Shown here piece by piece: positions 53,959-63,629 of a stretch of 64,000 bases of DNA. Location of the stretch: contig CAMNSZ010000001.1 of assembly GCA_946557105.1 (NCBI GenBank), forward strand, positions 62,001 through 126,000, read 5' to 3'. The notes under the pieces are model-generated. The model was not told the origin of the DNA and made no database searches. It worked only from the letters and a program-made list of their open reading frames with translations. This DNA is from an uncultured Lachnospiraceae bacterium (GTDB lineage: Bacteria > Bacillota > Clostridia > Lachnospirales > Lachnospiraceae). How positions within the stretch are numbered: the stretch's first letter is position 1; every line of letters begins with the position of its first letter. The position numbers and the translations under genes are program-made.

Positions 53959-55722
53959 TTAGACACATTCGCGCTTCGCTCCCCGCCGCCTGCCTGACAG
54001 AAGCGCAATAAAGGGCAGCACTATCATCACGGGATAAACATATCTAAGCTGCACCGTAGGTCCTAAAAGCAGCGTGAGATAATATCCCAAAACCAGTATC
54101 AGCGTCAGACTTTCCCGAAATTTTTTATGCACCCAAAAATAAGCAAGCAAAAAAAGACACCACCAAAGCCATACTCCCGGAACAAACAAATATTTTAATA
54201 TGGGTATTTTCAGATAAGCATTCTCATCCGCCCACTCCTCCATCCTCTCAAACAGATTCGGCAGCTTGGAATCCTTGTAAATTCCAAAGCCCTTCATATC
54301 ATCCGTCATCCATCTGGTCTGCACATATCCGAGACCTTTCTCTATGCCGTTCTCATTCACCGTGGCATGACTTGTGTCATTGGGATAAAGATACCCTGCG
54401 TTTACCTCTAAAAAAGCATTGATAAATTCCGAAGGATATCTCCCTAACAATGCAAAATAAGTTGTGGCAAAATCCTTGAACCGGTATCTTACCACCCATG
54501 TATTCGTATTACGCTTTACAGGATCAGCCAAATGAGGATTATATTCCTTATAGCTTTCATATAACATAAACTCCCGTAGCAGCGCCTTATCCTCCTCGGG
54601 CATGGTATTGTCGTCCTCCGAAACCACTCCGGCTCCGCCATGATAAATCATACAACGCGCAAGCTGCTGGATGGGAATACTCAGCATTTCCCTTTTGTCT
54701 CCCTGCACCGCATTCGTGGCATGAAACAGAAAAGACAAAATTATACTTCCTGCAATAAAGGCCGCCCCGCAATTGAGAAAAATCCTTCCCCAAAGCTTAC
54801 GCACCCCGCCGTCGCGCCACAATGCCGCAAGCAAGGCTGCCAACAGTACAAGCAGCGCGTATTTTCCATTGTTTCGGAATAATATCATACCTATGGTTGA
54901 AAAAAACAGCGCTATATCCCAAGCCTTTAGCCGCAAAGTATTTTCTCCTTGATAAATCACCGTAAACAGCGCCAGAATCTGTATCAAGAAACAGGCTCCG
55001 AACCAGATATCCTTTGTCATACTGACGCCCATATACATATGAAAGGGGAAAAAAATCAACCAGATAAAAACCGCCGAAATCCATAAGGCCTTAACCTTAA
55101 AACGATATAGTATGGCAATTCCAAGGGCAAACGCTGCGGAAAGAACAAGTATCTGTACAAATGCGTAAAGGGCTATTCCCGAATTGACGCTGCCCAAAAG
55201 CTTTTCTCCCAAAAGCATTGCCGCTTTAATCAACAGGGTGTGGGCAATCGGATGATGGTCGATATATTCACCCGACACTATCTGTACCACCTGATATGGG
55301 GAATCATAGGCGCAGATTGCGGGATAATATGCCAGATAACCGGGAATTCTGGCAAGCACCAGCAGAACAAAGCAGCCTGCAAATATTCCGCCAAAGCCCA
55401 ATGTGTCAAACCATTTGGATAAGCCCCATGTCATTACCCCACCCTTACCGGTCTTGCCGCCCTTCTCTTTATTTTGGTTCAGACCTGTTTTCGATTGCCC
55501 ATGCTCCGCCATTTTATAAATAGCGCAGGCCGCCATACACCCCAGCAATATTCCCAAAGCCAGACTGATTACCAGAGTTCTTGCCGTATAGTCTCCGCTC
55601 CATATTATATTTTTGTGCTCCGCCAAGTCTTTTTCCGTTTTCCAACATAAAACAAACAAAAAGCATATTGCCGAAAGCATGCCGTATCCTGCCTTTTTGG
55701 AAATCAATTCTTCCTGCCGCAT
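53959..55722 (-). CDS. Polytopic membrane protein (DUF6020-like)
   Basis: About 587 residues with 12 or so helices. AYYPAICAYDSPYQVVQIVSGEY then HHPIAHTLLIKAA near residue 150 and MTKDIWFGACFL later are the pattern I associate with DUF6020, probably a GT-C family. It has an internal hydrophilic loop (QSKTGLNQNKEKGGKTGKGG) between helices 3 and 4. ATG at 55722 has AGGA 7 bases ahead, so the nine codons upstream (from GTG) are discounted. Within the operon led by the GT2 at 55782. Confidence 0.6.
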   Translation of the reverse strand: MRQEELISKKAGYGMLSAICFLFVLCWKTEKDLAEHKNIIWSGDYTARTLVISLALGILLGCMAACAIYKMAEHGQSKTGLNQNKEKGGKTGKGGVMTWGLSKWFDTLGFGGIFAGCFVLLVLARIPGYLAYYPAICAYDSPYQVVQIVSGEYIDHHPIAHTLLIKAAMLLGEKLLGSVNSGIALYAFVQILVLSAAFALGIAILYRFKVKALWISAVFIWLIFFPFHMYMGVSMTKDIWFGACFLIQILALFTVIYQGENTLRLKAWDIALFFSTIGMILFRNNGKYALLVLLAALLAALWRDGGVRKLWGRIFLNCGAAFIAGSIILSFLFHATNAVQGDKREMLSIPIQQLARCMIYHGGAGVVSEDDNTMPEEDKALLREFMLYESYKEYNPHLADPVKRNTNTWVVRYRFKDFATTYFALLGRYPSEFINAFLEVNAGYLYPNDTSHATVNENGIEKGLGYVQTRWMTDDMKGFGIYKDSKLPNLFERMEEWADENAYLKIPILKYLFVPGVWLWWCLFLLAYFWVHKKFRESLTLILVLGYYLTLLLGPTVQLRYVYPVMIVLPFIALLSGRRRGAKRECV

Positions 55723-55781
55723 TCTCTCTTCCTTCATTTTGCCAAACACATCATATATTTTCAGCAGCGCTTCCGTAACGT

Positions 55782-56750
55782 TCAGACATCCGTATTCCCA
55801 CCGTCGCTGCCGGCGCCCTTAAGCCTTTTTCCCTCGCTGTGGACCTTGGCAAGACGATACTCAAAATCTCTTTTGTCCTTCGCCGCCATAACCTCTAAAA
55901 TCATGCCGGAAAAAAAGGATTGAATTCCCGCCAAAACCATAAATCCGCACACAATCAGGGTAGGGAAGCGCGGCACAAGACCTGTCCTCAAATAATTAAC
56001 CAAAATCGGCGCCATAAGTATCAAAGCCGCAAAAATCAAAAGCAGACACAAGCCTCCGAAAAAGCGGAACGGTCGATAATTTTTATACAGCTGCAGCATT
56101 TTCCGTATCACCCTCATTCCGTCGCTATAGGTGTTGAGCTTGGATACGCTCCCCTGCGGTCTGTCACGGTACTCCACCACCACATTATCCACCTGCATAT
56201 TATAATTCACCGCATGTATGGTCATCTCCGTCTCTATCTCAAAGCCCTTTGAAAAGATGGGAAAGGTTTTTACAAACTCATAGCTAAAAGCACGGTAGCC
56301 CGTCATAATATCCTTGATTTCCGAACCAAAAAGCCGATTTATACCCGCGCGCATAAGACTGTTGCCAAAGTTATGAAAGCGACGCTTGTTTTCCGTAAAA
56401 TACGTGGAAGAAAGCCTGTCGCCTACCACCATATCCGCATGATGCTCCAAGACCTTATCCACCAGCTCTCTGGCACAATCCAGAGGATAAGTGTCGTCGC
56501 CGTCAAGCATCAGATAGCACTGGGCGTCAATCTCGCGAAACATTCTGCGGATTACATTGCCCTTTCCCTGCTTAAACTCATAGCGGACAATAGCTCCCGC
56601 CTTCTCGGCAAGCATGACGGTACGGTCCGTTGAATTGTTGTCATACACATAAACCTCCGCCTCCGGCAAGGTCTCCCTTACATCCGTAACTACCTTAGCT
56701 ATGGTCTGTTCCTCATTATAGCAGGGTATTAACACCGCAATCTTATCCAT
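55782..56750 (-). CDS. DPM1-like GT2 with C-terminal membrane helices
   Basis: About 322 residues. IAVLIPCYNEEQTI, VYVYDNNSTDRT, EFKQGKGNVIRRMF, CYLMLDGDDTYP and KDIMTGYRAFSYEF are signatures of the DPM/DPG-synthase-like group that makes polyprenyl-phosphate hexose. Two C-terminal helices (about 230-290). ATG at 56750 follows AGAGGA by about 10 bases. It is first in its operon and probably supplies a donor to the GT-C-like proteins downstream. Confidence 0.87.
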   Translation of the reverse strand: MDKIAVLIPCYNEEQTIAKVVTDVRETLPEAEVYVYDNNSTDRTVMLAEKAGAIVRYEFKQGKGNVIRRMFREIDAQCYLMLDGDDTYPLDCARELVDKVLEHHADMVVGDRLSSTYFTENKRRFHNFGNSLMRAGINRLFGSEIKDIMTGYRAFSYEFVKTFPIFSKGFEIETEMTIHAVNYNMQVDNVVVEYRDRPQGSVSKLNTYSDGMRVIRKMLQLYKNYRPFRFFGGLCLLLIFAALILMAPILVNYLRTGLVPRFPTLIVCGFMVLAGIQSFFSGMILEVMAAKDKRDFEYRLAKVHSEGKRLKGAGSDGGNTDV

Positions 56751-56856
56751 ATGGTACAAATCCTCTCTTCGTCTAATCCCAGTTACTGTACTGCCTTTTT
56801 CACATTATTTCCATTTTAACACGATTATTGCTTTACAGCCACTATTTTTATTAAGA

Positions 56857-56884
56857 ATCTTATGATATACTTATTTTTAATCAA
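56857..56884 (-). promoter_or_regulatory. Possible promoter of the 56750-50784 operon
   Basis: Minus strand: -35 TTGATT (56879-56884), 16-base spacer, -10 TAAGAT (56857-56862), about 105 bases before the GT2 ATG. Confidence 0.4.
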
Positions 56885-57008
56885 ATTTTCTGCTGCCGCT
56901 ATACCGTCATGCGCACGGGGTCTCGCATTAATGCATACGGCTGCTAAGGATATGCCCTCCGGCGCATGATAAATTTGCAATAAGTCCATAACCATGAGGA
57001 AGATATTT

Positions 57009-58652
57009 ATGAAAAACATAATGCAAAGACTTTATCGCTTTTCCTACAAGTTTATTCAGATAGTCTCTTTGATTCTGCTGGCGCTGCTGTTCCTTGGCGC
57101 TTTCCTGTCCACCTGCTATGTCACCGACATGGAGAGCCAGAAGGTATTGACAAAAACGGACAACCTCTTTTTTTCCTTTGCAGGTATATGTGTGTTTGCT
57201 GCCGCGCTTATCGGAATATGCAGATGGGTCTGTAAAAAGCCCGGGAAGTATAAACGCATCTTACTTTTCGTGGTACTTTTATTATGCTCCGCTGAAGGTA
57301 TCCTGCTGATTCTATTTGGCAAAACCATACCTGCCGCCGACAGCATGTCCGTTTATTCCATAGCGCAAAGTCTGGCATTAGGCGACGCCTCCGTAATACA
57401 TCCCACAGCCTCCTATCTTTCCTATTATCCCCAACAGGTAGGCTTAGCGGCATACTTTGAGGGAATCATCAGACTGCTCAACCTGCTGCACGTGTCTGCC
57501 GCACCCTTTCATTTTATCAAGGGTCTAAATGTAGCTTTTGTATGTATGATTATTTTATTCCAGTATAAAACGGTACATTTTGTGTGGAACAGCGATAAGG
57601 CAGACTGTATTTATCTGCTGCTTGCAGGGCTTAACCTTCCTCTTGTTTTCTACAGCTCTTTTATTTACGGAGAAATCCCTTCCTTTGCAGCTGTCAGCGC
57701 CGGCATTTATTTTCTTCTCAAATGGCTTCACGGCGCCGAATACCGCTCCCGCCGCCGCATTGTTTTTTACGCCTGTCTGAGTATCGTCCTCCTTAGCGCG
57801 AGCGTTATGCTGCGTAAAAATTCCCTGATACTGGTTATCGCAGTACTTTTGACGGTATTTTGCCGATATCTTCGGACAAGCAGGCCTGTACTTCTATTAT
57901 GGGGGCTTTTATGTGCCGTGTGCTGCTTGTGTATCCTTCCCGTCATTCGGACAGGATACGAAAAAAGGGCCGGCAACACCCTACGCTCCGGCGTACCCGC
58001 CATGTCCTACTTTGCCATGGGTATGCAGGAAGCCTCCCGCGGAAACGGCTGGTATAACGGATTTAACTTTAATACCTATAAAGAGAGCGGCATGGACGCT
58101 GCCGTCACTACCCAAAAAAGCAGGGAAGCAATCGCGGAGCGCCTCACATATTTTAAGGAACATCCCGCCTACGCCGCAGACTTTTATTTGCACAAGCATC
58201 TTTCTCAGTGGGCAGACGGAACCTATGCCTGCAGGCAGGCAACGCTGGCCTCGGGGGGCAGGCATACCTTTTTGACTTCCGTTTACGAGGGAGAATACAG
58301 CTCTCTTCTGATTTCCTATTGTAATATATACCAGAACGTGCTGTATCTGGGTTCGCTGTTGTTTTGTATTTCAGGCATGCTCTCCGGGCTTAAAGGCTCC
58401 TCCTCTAGGGCTTTACCGGAATCAAAAGAGACCGGCTCCTGTACCTTCGGGCTTTCCGCCTACCTTGGGCTTATCGGGGTAACCGGCGGGTTTCTGTTCC
58501 ACATCATATGGGAAGCCAATTCCAGATATATTTTTCTGTATGGGCTTCTGCTTCTCCCCTACGCCGCAAGAGGTATTGTCTGGCTGGAGGAGCGCATATG
58601 CCTGTACGGCAAAAATTTCCTTTCAAAATTTAAGTTTTCCCGAAATTCATAG
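57009..58652 (+). CDS. Polytopic GT-C-like (PMT-like) membrane protein
   Basis: About 547 residues with roughly 12 helices. AADSMSVYSIAQSLALGD in outer loop 1 (an Asp after helix 3) and SYYPQQVGLAAYFEGIIRLL are typical of PMT-like transferases in Firmicutes; RGNGWYNGFNF and GGFLFHIIWEANSRYIFLY near the end also fit. ATG at 57009 has AGGA 8 bases ahead; the ATG five codons upstream has no site. It is followed after 36 bases by the S41 peptidase gene. Confidence 0.7.
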   Translation: MKNIMQRLYRFSYKFIQIVSLILLALLFLGAFLSTCYVTDMESQKVLTKTDNLFFSFAGICVFAAALIGICRWVCKKPGKYKRILLFVVLLLCSAEGILLILFGKTIPAADSMSVYSIAQSLALGDASVIHPTASYLSYYPQQVGLAAYFEGIIRLLNLLHVSAAPFHFIKGLNVAFVCMIILFQYKTVHFVWNSDKADCIYLLLAGLNLPLVFYSSFIYGEIPSFAAVSAGIYFLLKWLHGAEYRSRRRIVFYACLSIVLLSASVMLRKNSLILVIAVLLTVFCRYLRTSRPVLLLWGLLCAVCCLCILPVIRTGYEKRAGNTLRSGVPAMSYFAMGMQEASRGNGWYNGFNFNTYKESGMDAAVTTQKSREAIAERLTYFKEHPAYAADFYLHKHLSQWADGTYACRQATLASGGRHTFLTSVYEGEYSSLLISYCNIYQNVLYLGSLLFCISGMLSGLKGSSSRALPESKETGSCTFGLSAYLGLIGVTGGFLFHIIWEANSRYIFLYGLLLLPYAARGIVWLEERICLYGKNFLSKFKFSRNS

Positions 58653-58688
58653 GGTGAACTATATCTAATCGAGAGCGAGGGCTTATTC

Positions 58689-60197
58689 TTGAAAAAAAAC
58701 GATACCAATAAACCGTCTCCTATACTGTGGATAATACCGCTTTTATTGATAATTTTGACAATAGGCGTAATACCCATAAATTTATTTTTTCTACATCTGC
58801 CCGAATGGATTTCCATAGTGATGTCCTGTAGCTGTTTGGCCTCCGGAGTGGCAATGTGGCTCAGACTAAAGGGAAAATATGTTGGAAAGACGATTTTATC
58901 TCTCCTTGGCGTCATTGCAATTGCCCTTTCTCTTTTCGGCAGCTATTGCAATCCCTATTGGAACAGCGTTTCTTTTCAAAGCGATGTAGATTTTTACTGC
59001 AAAAGCTATGATTATGAGCTTACATACAAGCAGGCAAAAGACGAGCTTGACTATGCCATGAAATATCTGAAAAAAATACACCCTTCTTTTTATGAAGGGA
59101 TTCCCCCAAAGATTCAAAAACAGTATGACGCGGCGGTTTTAAATTTGGAGCACACCGATCCCATTACGGTAAACACCGTAGCACAGCAAATACAGGGCAT
59201 TTGTTATCTTCTGGGCGACTCCCACACCCATGTAACAGTAAACTATCCTGACGAAAGATATATGAAGCATATCTACAGACACAGAGAGGCGGGGGATATC
59301 TTAAAGGGATTAAACGGACAGACGTGGGAGCAGATGCTTGAAACAGATTCTCCCAGCTTTGACAAAATCAGCTATGAGGTAAAGGAATACGGAATAGAAA
59401 TGCTGTTACGATATGTGAATTCCCTTGAAGGCTTGTCCTATTTAGGAATATCGGTAAAGGATGGTATTGTCTACAACTATGAAACCGAAAACGGCGAAAA
59501 ATCCGACCAATACGCCGAAGAAGAGGACTTCCTTCCCTACGACGAATATATGGCGTATAACGGGATAGAAACCAATGACTCGACAGAGGAGTCCGGCTTT
59601 GTATATTATGAAATAAACGAAGAACAAAAAGCTGCCATTTTAACCCTTGACTCCTGCATATATAATGATGAGTATAAAAATACCGTTCACAACATGTTCA
59701 AAGAAATCAAAGAGAAAGAAATTAAAAACATCGCTGTTGATCTTAGAAATAATGGGGGCGGAGACTCCCGCGTCGCCAATGAGTTTTTGAAATATATCGA
59801 TGTGGATTCCTATAAAGAATGGGCATACGATTGGCGGCTTGGATATTTTATGGTTAATATCCCGCAAAAAGAGATTAAGAATTCTAAATACGAGGATTTA
59901 CTTTTCAAAGGAAATCTGTATCTGTTGACCTCCGTTTACACCTTCAGCTCCGCCATGAACTTTGCGGAATATGTTAAGGACAATCACCTCGGAACAATAA
60001 TCGGGGCCGCCTCAGGCAATGCTCCCGACAGCTATGGAGAGATTTCTGCCTTCAAGCTGAAAAATTCGGGATTAATTATGCAGATTTCCACTAAGAAATG
60101 GTATAGAACCGACAATATAACGGGGCTTATCGAGCCTGATATACTATGTGACGAACAGGACGCACTAGATTACTTCTATCGCGAGTGCCAAAAGTGA
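58689..60197 (+). CDS. Membrane-anchored S41 family serine peptidase
   Basis: 502 residues from TTG (GAGGG ahead). Three to four N-terminal helices (1-105), then an extracytoplasmic tail-specific-protease-like region. The helical cap (YKQAKDELDYAMKYLKKIHPSF) and CYLLGDSHTHV resemble the N-terminal part of S41 proteins. The core has IAVDLRNNGGGDSRVANEF (about 350) and TSVYTFSSAMNFAEYVKDN with the probable catalytic Ser near 420, then TIIGAASGNAPDSYGE. No clear PDZ domain. The usual catalytic Lys about four residues after the Ser is not seen, so the dyad may be different. Target unknown. Confidence 0.82.
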   Translation: MKKNDTNKPSPILWIIPLLLIILTIGVIPINLFFLHLPEWISIVMSCSCLASGVAMWLRLKGKYVGKTILSLLGVIAIALSLFGSYCNPYWNSVSFQSDVDFYCKSYDYELTYKQAKDELDYAMKYLKKIHPSFYEGIPPKIQKQYDAAVLNLEHTDPITVNTVAQQIQGICYLLGDSHTHVTVNYPDERYMKHIYRHREAGDILKGLNGQTWEQMLETDSPSFDKISYEVKEYGIEMLLRYVNSLEGLSYLGISVKDGIVYNYETENGEKSDQYAEEEDFLPYDEYMAYNGIETNDSTEESGFVYYEINEEQKAAILTLDSCIYNDEYKNTVHNMFKEIKEKEIKNIAVDLRNNGGGDSRVANEFLKYIDVDSYKEWAYDWRLGYFMVNIPQKEIKNSKYEDLLFKGNLYLLTSVYTFSSAMNFAEYVKDNHLGTIIGAASGNAPDSYGEISAFKLKNSGLIMQISTKKWYRTDNITGLIEPDILCDEQDALDYFYRECQK

Positions 60198-61463
60198 TTA
60201 ATAATAATGTCCTCCCCGGAAGAGCCCCAGAAAATAGTAAAGCCCGCATCCTAAATGACACAAATACGCAAGCCACTGCACCCCAAGGAGCAGTGGTCTC
60301 TTTTTTGCCGCCGTAGCCTTTAAAAGCACTAAAAGCGCACCTACAAAACAGAAAAAAATACCATACATATAACCCCATGAGAAATTAAAATCCGGCTGTC
60401 TGAAGCCCTTTTCATAGAGGAAATACGCCATGGCAAAGCCCATCAGATAAAGCTGCCACGAAAACCGGTAAATGGTATTGCTCTTAAGCTCCTTAAAATG
60501 GAACAAAAGCACCAAAAGAGGAAAGCCAATCGCCAAGGCGATTGCCGCAGGCATATTGTTGCAGTACAGCCTCCAGACCGTTCCTAGTCCGAATCCGATA
60601 CCGCCCTCCGCCCCCTCCGACGGCACGAACACTCCCTGAAACTGATACAATAAATCTGCAAAGGTGGGAATAAAGCACAAGCCCAAAAGAATAGTGGGCA
60701 CAAAATTCCGGAATTTACTTCTAAACATCCGATAGGCCATAAGGGGCCCTGCCGCCCCCACCAGCACAATGGTAAAGCTGGGCTTTGTCATTGTGGCAAG
60801 AAGAAGGAATACGGCAAAAAGCACATAATCCCTCGCCAAGGCGCCCCTATCCTCACGGTGCCTTCCCTTAAATCCCTCCTCATAACAGGTAAGAAGCCTT
60901 GCGTACCAAAAAAACGCCAAAACGGCAAAGGGTCTTGCCGCCATATAGGTGGCGTTATGAAAGGGATTGGAGGTAAACACCCCCAAATACTTAAACTTAA
61001 TTCCGGAAAAATAAATATTATTAGGAAGGTACAGCATGGAGATAAACAGCATGGACGCCGAAAGCAGACTGAGCGCTATCCCGGGAAGCCACGGACATTT
61101 CGGGAAGCTCTCCACAAGCTCCTTTAACGCCAGTCTGTTAAAAAACACCTTTAAAAGCACCATGCTAAACACATTCAAAAGCATGGTTGCAATCGCCACG
61201 GAAAGCTCCGGTGAGGCAAATAAATGTATCAATGCAGACAGCTTAAAGAACACCGGGTATGGAAAGCTATAACCGCTGTCCAGTCCCTGCATTTCCAGAA
61301 TATATGCCTTCATATCGGAATGGTAATAATCGGAATTACCCATGGTCTGCCTATAGAACAGGGTCAACATCACAAACGCCACCCCTGACAAAAGCGCTGC
61401 AAAAAAAGCAATATCTATTATCCTGTTTTTATCTGTCCGCTTTACTTTTCCCTGTTCCGGCAC
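60198..61463 (-). CDS. Polytopic membrane protein of unknown function
   Basis: 421 residues with about ten helices. The outer loop TMGNSDYYHSDMKAYILEMQG has acids in the GT-C position, then YSFPYPVFFKLSALI. I do not recognise the family. Start GTG with GGAGGAGGA 9 bases ahead. It is 18 bases after glmM. Its stop codon directly abuts that of the plus-strand peptidase gene with no spacer. Confidence 0.55.
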   Translation of the reverse strand: MPEQGKVKRTDKNRIIDIAFFAALLSGVAFVMLTLFYRQTMGNSDYYHSDMKAYILEMQGLDSGYSFPYPVFFKLSALIHLFASPELSVAIATMLLNVFSMVLLKVFFNRLALKELVESFPKCPWLPGIALSLLSASMLFISMLYLPNNIYFSGIKFKYLGVFTSNPFHNATYMAARPFAVLAFFWYARLLTCYEEGFKGRHREDRGALARDYVLFAVFLLLATMTKPSFTIVLVGAAGPLMAYRMFRSKFRNFVPTILLGLCFIPTFADLLYQFQGVFVPSEGAEGGIGFGLGTVWRLYCNNMPAAIALAIGFPLLVLLFHFKELKSNTIYRFSWQLYLMGFAMAYFLYEKGFRQPDFNFSWGYMYGIFFCFVGALLVLLKATAAKKRPLLLGVQWLAYLCHLGCGLYYFLGLFRGGHYY

Positions 61464-61481
61464 GCTGCTTTGTCCTCCTCC

Positions 61482-62834
61482 CTAAGCCTGATAGCCCTTA
61501 TCCTTAATCAATCCAATCACGCTGTTCACATATTTCCTGCAGGTTTCCACATCTCCCGCCTCCACCATAACACGAATCAAAGGCTCGGTTCCGCTCTCCC
61601 TCACAAGAATACGCCCGTCGTCTCCCAGCTCCCGCGCCGCCTGCGATACTGCCGCCTGCACGTCGCCATCCTCCTGTACCGCGCGTTTGTCGGCGACACG
61701 AATATTTTCAAGCACCTGAGGATATACCGTAAACGGTTCCGCAAGCTTGCTCAGAGTCGTTTTCTTCTCCAGCATAACCTCCATCATCTTAATAGCCGTC
61801 AAAATACCGTCGCCGGTGGTTGCGTATTTTTTAAAAATAATATGTCCTGACTGCTCGCCGCCAAGCCGATATCCGTTCTTCACCATATTCTCATAAACAT
61901 ACTTATCGCCCACCGCAGTCTTTTCATATTCCACGCCAATAGCGTCAAACGCCTTATATAAACCGAAATTAGACATCACGGTGGTGACGACCTTATTGCC
62001 GTAAAGCTTGCCGCGCTCCTTCATGTAGCTGCCATAAATATACATAATGGCGTCTCCGTCCACCAGCTTTCCGTTCTCGTCCACGCACAGACAGCGGTCG
62101 GCGTCCCCGTCAAAGGCAAAGCCCACATCCAGACCGTTTTCCACCACAAAATTCTGCAAACCCTCAATATGAGTGGAACCGCAGTTTGTATTGATATTCA
62201 GACCGTCCGGCTGATTATTGATTACATAGGTTTTGGCGCCCAACGCATCAAACACACTCTTGGCAATCATCCACGCGCTTCCGTTAGCGCAATCCAATCC
62301 CACCCTTTTCCCCGAGTAGGACCTTGTGGCAAGTGAAATCAAATACCCGATGTAGCGATTTCGTCCGGCTGCATAATCTATGGTACAGCCGATATTTTCT
62401 TTCTCCGCATAGGGAACCTCCCCGCTCCTTTTGTCCAAATAGTCCTCTATCTTGAGAATCGTCTCCTCATCCATTTTCTCCCCGTTGGAATTAATGAGCT
62501 TGATTCCGTTATCATAGTAAGGATTGTGGCTTGCCGATATCATGATTCCACAGTCGAACTCATCCGTCCTCGTCACATAAGACACGCTGGGGGTAGTGGT
62601 TACATGAAGCAGATACACATCCGCTCCCGAAGCCGTAAGCCCTGCCACCAATGCATATTCAAACATATAGGAGGAGCGGCGCGTGTCCTTGCCAATTACA
62701 AATTTACACTTTTTATCCTTCTCCTCCTGCTGATAGTACCAGCCTAAAAAACGCCCTATCCTGTAGGCATGGTCTGCCGTCAGATTTTTATTTGCCTCCC
62801 CGCGGAAGCCGTCCGTTCCAAAATACTTACCCAT
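61482..62834 (-). CDS. glmM: Phosphoglucosamine mutase
   Basis: Converts glucosamine-6-phosphate to glucosamine-1-phosphate on the way to UDP-GlcNAc for wall and glycans. Signatures: KYFGTDGFRGEAN, active serine loop MISASHNPYYDNGIK, metal loop FAFDGDADR, GGEQSGHIIF and phosphate-binding RESGTEPLIRVM. The 450-residue length is typical. AAAGGGAATC precedes ATG. UDP-GlcNAc is also the precursor of pseudaminic acid, which fits this locus. Confidence 0.95.
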   Translation of the reverse strand: MGKYFGTDGFRGEANKNLTADHAYRIGRFLGWYYQQEEKDKKCKFVIGKDTRRSSYMFEYALVAGLTASGADVYLLHVTTTPSVSYVTRTDEFDCGIMISASHNPYYDNGIKLINSNGEKMDEETILKIEDYLDKRSGEVPYAEKENIGCTIDYAAGRNRYIGYLISLATRSYSGKRVGLDCANGSAWMIAKSVFDALGAKTYVINNQPDGLNINTNCGSTHIEGLQNFVVENGLDVGFAFDGDADRCLCVDENGKLVDGDAIMYIYGSYMKERGKLYGNKVVTTVMSNFGLYKAFDAIGVEYEKTAVGDKYVYENMVKNGYRLGGEQSGHIIFKKYATTGDGILTAIKMMEVMLEKKTTLSKLAEPFTVYPQVLENIRVADKRAVQEDGDVQAAVSQAARELGDDGRILVRESGTEPLIRVMVEAGDVETCRKYVNSVIGLIKDKGYQA

Positions 62835-63629
62835 GATTCCCTTTGTTCCTTTGCTTGTTATTGATATAGTATGCAGCTACATTTATGCTGCCATAAAAAT
62901 AGCCCGCTTTTTACAATAGTTATTTTACCACCGTACTAATATTTATGCAACGTGCCGGCAAACTCAAATTCTGATAAGACCTAATTTATAGCACGTGAAT
63001 TTGCCCTTAGACTTTCCTTTGTGTTGTATCTTTTTCCCAAACAATCCAACGCATTGTCTTTGTTAGGGATTCTCATAAGGGCAAAAATAAGGGAAACAAA
63101 ACCGTATAAAACATTATAACACAAAATAAACAAGGTATGGTGAATGAATCCAAATGCTTTGGCAATAAATGAACCGCTCAAGTACGGAAGGCTGTATCTT
63201 GAAGAAAATATGCAGCTGTGATAAATGCGGAAGCTCCTTAAGAATTGCAGTAATACCTGTAAAGAAAGGTGCACTCTATTATATTTTTCGCATTCTGATT
63301 CCTGAACACACAATCGCTTGTAATATTTGATATTTTCCCTACCATTTATCTCAATCTTTGAAAAGTCTATAGCTCCTTTGACGACGAAAGCAGTATGCAA
63401 TATTTATGAATACCTCAAATAATAACAATCCCAATGAAAACTCTGCTATCTTTTCTCATCTGTAGCGAAACAGAAAGCGCTTTAATTTATATTGTGTAGT
63501 AACTCCTTTAGAGTTTCTAACGCTTTTAGCAGTCCGCTTTACGGGGTGGAACTCACCAATTTTGAATACTATACAAAATTGCCGGTTTATGATATACTCC
63601 CATCAGTATTGCAATAAGGAGAAGATAAC
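62835..63629. other. Gene-poor A+T-rich region (about 795 bases)
   Basis: No gene is supported. Plus-strand frames read short peptides (for example from 63167, MNRSSTEGCILKKICSCDKCG, a CxxC-like scrap) and a 139-codon minus-strand frame exists at 62981-63400, but none has a ribosome site and a recognisable product. Composition differs from the region to the left. It may contain decayed coding sequence. Confidence 0.5.
63570..63598 (+). promoter_or_regulatory. Possible promoter of the right-edge gene
   Basis: -35 TATACA (63570-63575), 17-base spacer, -10 TATACT (63593-63598), 31 bases before the start codon. Confidence 0.45.

Noticed and set aside
62981..63400. 139-codon minus-strand frame
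   Set aside because: Odd composition, no ribosome site and no domain; other frames look equally (un)likely, so I treat the region as non-coding or decayed.
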